From Ferrovibrio sp. (GTDB taxonomy: Bacteria; Pseudomonadota; Alphaproteobacteria; Ferrovibrionales; Ferrovibrionaceae), in assembly GCF_019636075.1 (NCBI RefSeq), contig NZ_JAHBYG010000014.1, positions 1 through 64,000 on the forward strand: 64,000 nucleotides of DNA. The letters run 5' to 3'. Each line of letters starts with the position of its first letter. Within the stretch, counting starts at the first letter, position 1. Positions 60,703-64,000 of this stretch are shown piece after piece. The notes under the pieces were generated by a model. That model had not been told where the DNA came from. It saw only the letters and a program-made list of their open reading frames with translations, and ran no database searches. The translations under genes were made by a program, and so were the position numbers.

Positions 60703-62433
60703 ATGTTACATCTGGCAATCATGGCTATGCTGGCAACCGGCCTGGTTGCCGTGCTTTGCCTGGCAATACGCATCCTGTTTGCCCCCAGCGCCATTTCGTT
60801 GCTGTATTGGTCGCTCTCGCATTTCGCCTTGGCAATCGGCGGGGCGATTCTCACCCTGCATATCTATTGGCATCCGCTGCCGATCATCCTGCTGGGCGTG
60901 GCCGCACTGATGCAGCAGATTTTTGCCTGGTTTCTGCTCTATGGCGTGCGCTCGCAACTGGGCTTGAGCGCCGATTGGCGCCAGGCGGTGCTGTTCAGCC
61001 TGCTCTGCACCGTGGTTTCTTTCGGGTTTTATGCGAACCTGCCTTCGATGCGGGCAGCCCCGGCCTTCGGCATGCAGGCGGCCTTGTTGGCTTTTGCCGG
61101 ATTGCTGATGATCCGCCTGCAGCGTTCGCGGCTATATGGCTTCATCGGCATTCTGCTGCTGCTGCGCGCCGCCAATTCTTTGGTATTTCTGGTTTTCGCC
61201 GTGATGCAGGGCGAATCGGCAACGCCGGTATGGCCGGTGCTGGCCTCCATGGTGGTGAACCTGCTTTCCGGCATCGGGCTGGCCCTGTTGCATCTGGATG
61301 AAATGCAACGCGCCAACCTTGCCGCCGAACGCGAGAAGCTGGATGCGCTTGCCTTGTTGCGCACGGTGATCGACACGATCCCGGCCATCGTGCATTTCAA
61401 AGATACCGAACTGCGCCATGTGATGATGAACAATTATGCGCGAACGATGTTCGCCGAATATACCAGCGATCCGATCGGCAAACGATTTAGCGACATCGCC
61501 GACACCCCGGCAGTGGCGATGGTTGAAACCTCCGACCGCCGGGTGCTGCGAAGCGGCATGCCGGAAGATTTCGCCGAATCGCCCTGGACCTATCCAAGCG
61601 GCCGGCAGGTGATCTGGTGGGTGACCAAGGTGCCGCTGCGCAGCGACGAAGGCATGGTGCGCGGCGTGGTGACCGTGGCGCTGGACATCACTCGGCTGAA
61701 GGAAGCCGAGGCGCGGCTGATCGAAGGCATGCAGGTTGCAGAGCGTGCCAACCGCGCCAAAAGCAGCTTCCTGGCCAATATGAGCCACGAATTACGCACG
61801 CCGCTGAATGCCATTATCGGCTTTGCCGAAATGCTGAGCGCCGGCTATGGCGGCGCCGTCAACGAGAAGCAGCAGGCTTATGTGCAAAATATCCATACAT
61901 CGGGCCAGCATCTTCTGGCACTGGTGAACGATATCCTCGATCTCTCGCGAATCGATGCCGGGCGGCAAAAGCTGGAGCCGGAAACCCTGTCGTTGGACGA
62001 AATATTCACCGAGGCGGTTTCAATGACCCGCCCGGCTGCTGATGCCGAGCATGTGCAACTGATCTATTCGCCTACCAATCTGCAATGCCATGCCGATCGC
62101 CGCGCATTGATGCAGATCCTGCTGAACCTGTTGAGCAACGCGGTGAAGTTCAACCGCCCGGGCGGTTCGATCACGCTGGAAGCGCGCGCCGATGGCGATA
62201 GCGTGATGATCGCGGTGAGCGATACCGGCATCGGCATGAGCGAAAGCGAACAAGCGCGCGCCTTCCAGCCATTCGAACGCGGCGAAGCTTTCATGGTGAG
62301 AACCAAGGCCGGTGCGGGCCTTGGGCTTGCCATCGTCAAGAGCCTGGTGGAATTGCATAATGGCAAGCTGCGCCTGCAAAGCCGCCCCGGCCATGGCACG
62401 CGGATCGAAATCCATCTGCCAGGCAAGGCCTGA
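60703..62433 (+). CDS. Membrane-bound sensor histidine kinase (PAS-HisKA-HATPase)
   Basis: A 576-residue kinase. The first about 195 residues hold six or seven hydrophobic segments with no large periplasmic loop, so signals may come from within the membrane. A PAS domain (about 215-330) has PAIVHFKDTELRHVMMNN. The H-box SFLANMSHELRTPLNAIIGF has His at about 362, and the ATPase carries NLLSNAVKFNRPGGSI, SDTGIGMSE and GAGLGLAIVKSLVELHNG. No response regulator is adjacent. The kinase core is of the DivJ/PleC-like class, but the short motifs are shared widely, so I do not name it. Confidence 0.92.
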   Translation: MLHLAIMAMLATGLVAVLCLAIRILFAPSAISLLYWSLSHFALAIGGAILTLHIYWHPLPIILLGVAALMQQIFAWFLLYGVRSQLGLSADWRQAVLFSLLCTVVSFGFYANLPSMRAAPAFGMQAALLAFAGLLMIRLQRSRLYGFIGILLLLRAANSLVFLVFAVMQGESATPVWPVLASMVVNLLSGIGLALLHLDEMQRANLAAEREKLDALALLRTVIDTIPAIVHFKDTELRHVMMNNYARTMFAEYTSDPIGKRFSDIADTPAVAMVETSDRRVLRSGMPEDFAESPWTYPSGRQVIWWVTKVPLRSDEGMVRGVVTVALDITRLKEAEARLIEGMQVAERANRAKSSFLANMSHELRTPLNAIIGFAEMLSAGYGGAVNEKQQAYVQNIHTSGQHLLALVNDILDLSRIDAGRQKLEPETLSLDEIFTEAVSMTRPAADAEHVQLIYSPTNLQCHADRRALMQILLNLLSNAVKFNRPGGSITLEARADGDSVMIAVSDTGIGMSESEQARAFQPFERGEAFMVRTKAGAGLGLAIVKSLVELHNGKLRLQSRPGHGTRIEIHLPGKA

Positions 62434-62489
62434 CGCTGAAAAACGCGGCTTTTGGCAAAGCCTGCAACTTCGTGACAGCCATCACTGCA

Positions 62490-62695
62490 TGGGTGACCGG
62501 GCCGGTTTATGTTGTCACCATCGAAAGCGGCGGTGGAGCTGGCTCCTGTCCCCCCTCCCCCCCTGATACCCGGCTCCGCCGCCGCCGAGATCCTGATGAC
62601 CTCCCGCCGTAAAGATTTTTGATTGTCGTGCGTAGGTTAAGTTGATTCCTCCCCTGCCTTGAAGGGCGGCGCCTTCCCACGGTGCCGCCCTTTTT
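62490..62695 (+). ncRNA. Candidate structured small RNA with C-rich loop
   Basis: Three stems are visible on the plus strand: GGTGAC (62492-62497) with GTCACC (62514-62519); a 13-bp stem 62527-62539 with 62573-62585 (one G-U) closing a 33-nt loop that contains a CCCCCCTCCCCCCC tract; and a terminal intrinsic terminator at 62662-62695. A C-rich loop could pair with purine-rich ribosome sites, as in CCUCCUCCC-type alphaproteobacterial sRNAs. No convincing promoter was found, so a processed 3' UTR of the kinase mRNA is an alternative. Confidence 0.45.
62662..62695 (+). terminator. Strong intrinsic terminator
   Basis: AAGGGCGGCGCC (62662-62673) pairs with GGTGCCGCCCTT (62681-62692), 12 bp with one G-U, around a 7-nt loop, followed by TTT-C-TTTTT. 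It is the strongest plus-strand terminator in the window and lies 230 bp after the nearest stop codon. Confidence 0.88.
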
Positions 62696-62767
62696 CTTTT
62701 TGCCACGCGCTTTTCGGCTGGCTGGCATGGCCCTTTACAAATCCCTGCGGATTGGCGAGGGATAGCT

Positions 62768-63205
62768 ATGCCGATTGTCGTTTCTCCGCCCATTCCGCCC
62801 GGCTTTGTCCGCGCAAAATCCGCATCGCGTTTTTTTACCGGCCTGGGGCGTTTCTATATACGCGAACAGCCGGAGGGCCATTCGGTTCATAACCTGCCGG
62901 TTTATGGCCTGCATGTAAGGCCCAAACACAGCAATCGTCACGGCACCGGCCATGGCGGGTTTCTCGCCACGCTGGCCGATAGTTTCATGGCCGGCTTTGT
63001 CAGTCTGGGCTTCAACGGCCGCCGCATGGTGACCACCGATCTCAAGATCAAGTATCTGCGCCCGGCCAGGATCGGCCAATGGCTGGAAGGCCATTGCATC
63101 GCCATGGCGCAGAAGGGCGATTATGTGGTGGTAACCTGCGATCTGATGGCCGAAGGCAAACGCATCTGCCGCGCCGAAGCGCGCTTCAAGCTGCTGGCGC
63201 CCTGA
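62768..63205 (+). CDS. PaaI-type hotdog thioesterase
   Basis: A 145-residue acyl-CoA thioesterase-like protein. It has the PaaI signature GTGHGGFLATLADSFMAG with His at about 62 and Asp at about 71, then TTDLKIKYLRPARIGQWLEG and ICRAEARFKLL. GAGGG precedes the ATG. Its last 20 bp overlap the convergent phoD gene. The acyl group is unknown. Confidence 0.9.
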   Translation: MPIVVSPPIPPGFVRAKSASRFFTGLGRFYIREQPEGHSVHNLPVYGLHVRPKHSNRHGTGHGGFLATLADSFMAGFVSLGFNGRRMVTTDLKIKYLRPARIGQWLEGHCIAMAQKGDYVVVTCDLMAEGKRICRAEARFKLLAP

Positions 63206-64000
63206 TCCCGTCTGGCAATACGGCAAAATACAGCGCGGGTTCCGCCGCCATACGGCTGCGATGCTCGCGGATGGTATCCAACAGCCGCCACTGCGCCGTA
63301 CAGCCTTCCGCCGAAAGCGTGAGATCGAGATAGCCGCGCCGCCCGGTATCGCACCACAGCATGCCCGGGCTGGATGCACGCATCAATGCCGCCAGATCGG
63401 CAGGCGGCAACGGCACGGATGTTTCCATGCCCGGCGAGGTGACCGCCGGCGTGGCGCATTCGATGAAATGCGGGCCATGGGCAAAGGCCCAGGCATTATG
63501 GGTGTCGCCGCTGAGCATCACCACGCGGCGACCGGGCCTGCCGGCCTGATCCAGCAGCCAGCGCCGTTCGGCCACATAGCCGGGCCAGGAATCCCGCGAG
63601 GGGGAGATCCCGCGCATATGCAGATCGGCACTGCGGGCCAGGCCGCTACGCAGGGCCTGGCTGGCGCTTTCGGGCAATTTTTCCACCACGGCCGGCGGAT
63701 AGCGCCGTTCGCCGAACACGATCTGCTGCGCCAGAATCTGCCATGTGGCGCCGCGCCGGGCCGAGGCTTCCAGCCCGGCGGCCAGCCAATCCTGCTGCCG
63801 GCTGCCCAGCAGATGGCGGTCGGGTTTTTCCAGCGCGGCGCGATAGCCATCCAGCGCTGCCAGATAGGCCGGGCTGCCGGGCGGATTGTCGATCAATCCG
63901 CGCGGCAATGCCGCCGGGGCATCGCGGCCCTCGATGCGGGTATCCAGCAGCAACAGATCGGCCAGATCGCCCAGCTTCACGCTGCGATAGAGATGCTCTG
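63186..64000 (-). CDS. phoD: PhoD-family alkaline phosphatase (5' end outside window)
   Basis: C-terminal about 271 codons of a PhoD-type metallophosphatase. The frame is open to base 64000 (reading LYRSVKLGDLADLLLLDTR), so the N-terminal signal and part of the catalytic domain lie outside. Visible motifs are DLLLLDTRIEGRD, RGATWQILAQQIVFGERR and the metal-site region VVMLSGDTHNAWAF. The end overlaps the thioesterase gene by 20 bp. Confidence 0.88.
   Translation of the reverse strand, partial: EHLYRSVKLGDLADLLLLDTRIEGRDAPAALPRGLIDNPPGSPAYLAALDGYRAALEKPDRHLLGSRQQDWLAAGLEASARRGATWQILAQQIVFGERRYPPAVVEKLPESASQALRSGLARSADLHMRGISPSRDSWPGYVAERRWLLDQAGRPGRRVVMLSGDTHNAWAFAHGPHFIECATPAVTSPGMETSVPLPPADLAALMRASSPGMLWCDTGRRGYLDLTLSAEGCTAQWRLLDTIREHRSRMAAEPALYFAVLPDGIRAPAA

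Larger units (their letters stand above)
62434..62767. other. Intergenic stretch holding a structured RNA candidate
   Basis: The 334-bp gap between the histidine kinase and the thioesterase has no convincing protein gene. A 37-codon frame (62509-62622) exists but has no good ribosome site. Most of the gap is occupied by the stem-loop-rich region and terminator described separately. Confidence 0.6.

Noticed and set aside
62452-62466. Sigma-54-like TGGCAAAGCCTGCA after the histidine kinase
   Set aside because: GG and GC are 8 bp apart, not the required 10.
62509-62622. 37-residue open frame in the gap after the histidine kinase
   Set aside because: It has no ribosome site, its codons include the poly-C tract and the arms of a 13-bp stem, and structure explains the sequence better. 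A real micropeptide cannot be ruled out.
1-64000. tRNA, rRNA, CRISPR array, prophage or complete insertion sequence
   Set aside because: No cloverleaf-like, rRNA-like or spaced-repeat pattern and no transposase or integrase reading frame was seen by eye.

Overview
The window is high-GC (roughly 60-65 % by eye), densely coding alphaproteobacterial chromosome. CtrA, SciP and FlbD are all encoded here, GANTC sites cluster upstream of ctrA, and the gene order fliF-fliG-fliH-fliN-flbD is the Caulobacter arrangement. The gene content (GlnD, LutABC, TRAP and Bug uptake systems, no photosynthesis genes) would suit a Rhodospirillales-like environmental heterotroph. That placement is an inference. I see no rRNA, tRNA, CRISPR array, complete insertion sequence or prophage.

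Layout. 1-16.8 kb is a flagellar and cell-cycle island. A 3'-truncated ctrA is divergent from fliI-fliJ. On the minus strand a long operon runs fliF-fliG-fliH-fliN-flbD-flhA-flhF-flhG-(FliK-like gene), preceded by sciP and by fliK-flgD. The operon that fliI-fliJ forms and the fliF operon converge on a gene-poor stretch (2573-2989) that holds the decayed 3' end of a HigA-type antitoxin and a two-hairpin palindromic repeat. Regulatory sites fit the proteins: GANTC and CtrA half-sites at ctrA/fliI, a perfect TTAA-N7-TTAA box before sciP, and a sigma-54 promoter before fliK-flgD. A second sigma-54 promoter lies outside the cluster, before an unknown helical protein (21361-21813).

16.9-38.3 kb is mixed housekeeping and accessory metabolism: glnD, an SDR, an intradiol dioxygenase/LysE exporter pair with a divergent TetR regulator, a His-rich CobW GTPase coupled to a WD40 protein, ogt, a LysR/Bug/CoA-transferase cluster, dienelactone hydrolase, quinone oxidoreductase, HugZ-type haem protein, and a soxY-soxZ-cytochrome c operon without other sox genes. 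Between hugZ and the cytochrome gene is a Fur-box-driven candidate small RNA. accA follows.

38.5-64 kb holds purH, the lactate operon lutABC with smr, a solute-binding protein, cfa, an UMF1 transporter, a hybrid histidine kinase, a TRAP transporter with RidA, an XRE-cupin regulator and an omega-amino-acid transaminase, a DHA2 drug exporter, a 2-hydroxychromene-2-carboxylate isomerase-like protein, dgt, a membrane histidine kinase, a structured candidate ncRNA, a PaaI-type thioesterase and a partial phoD.

Two points stand out. There are two candidate small RNAs (minus strand about 34716-34802, Fur-controlled; plus strand about 62490-62695, with a C-rich loop). Also, short tandem duplications span stop codons at several unrelated genes, with unit lengths that are not multiples of three.
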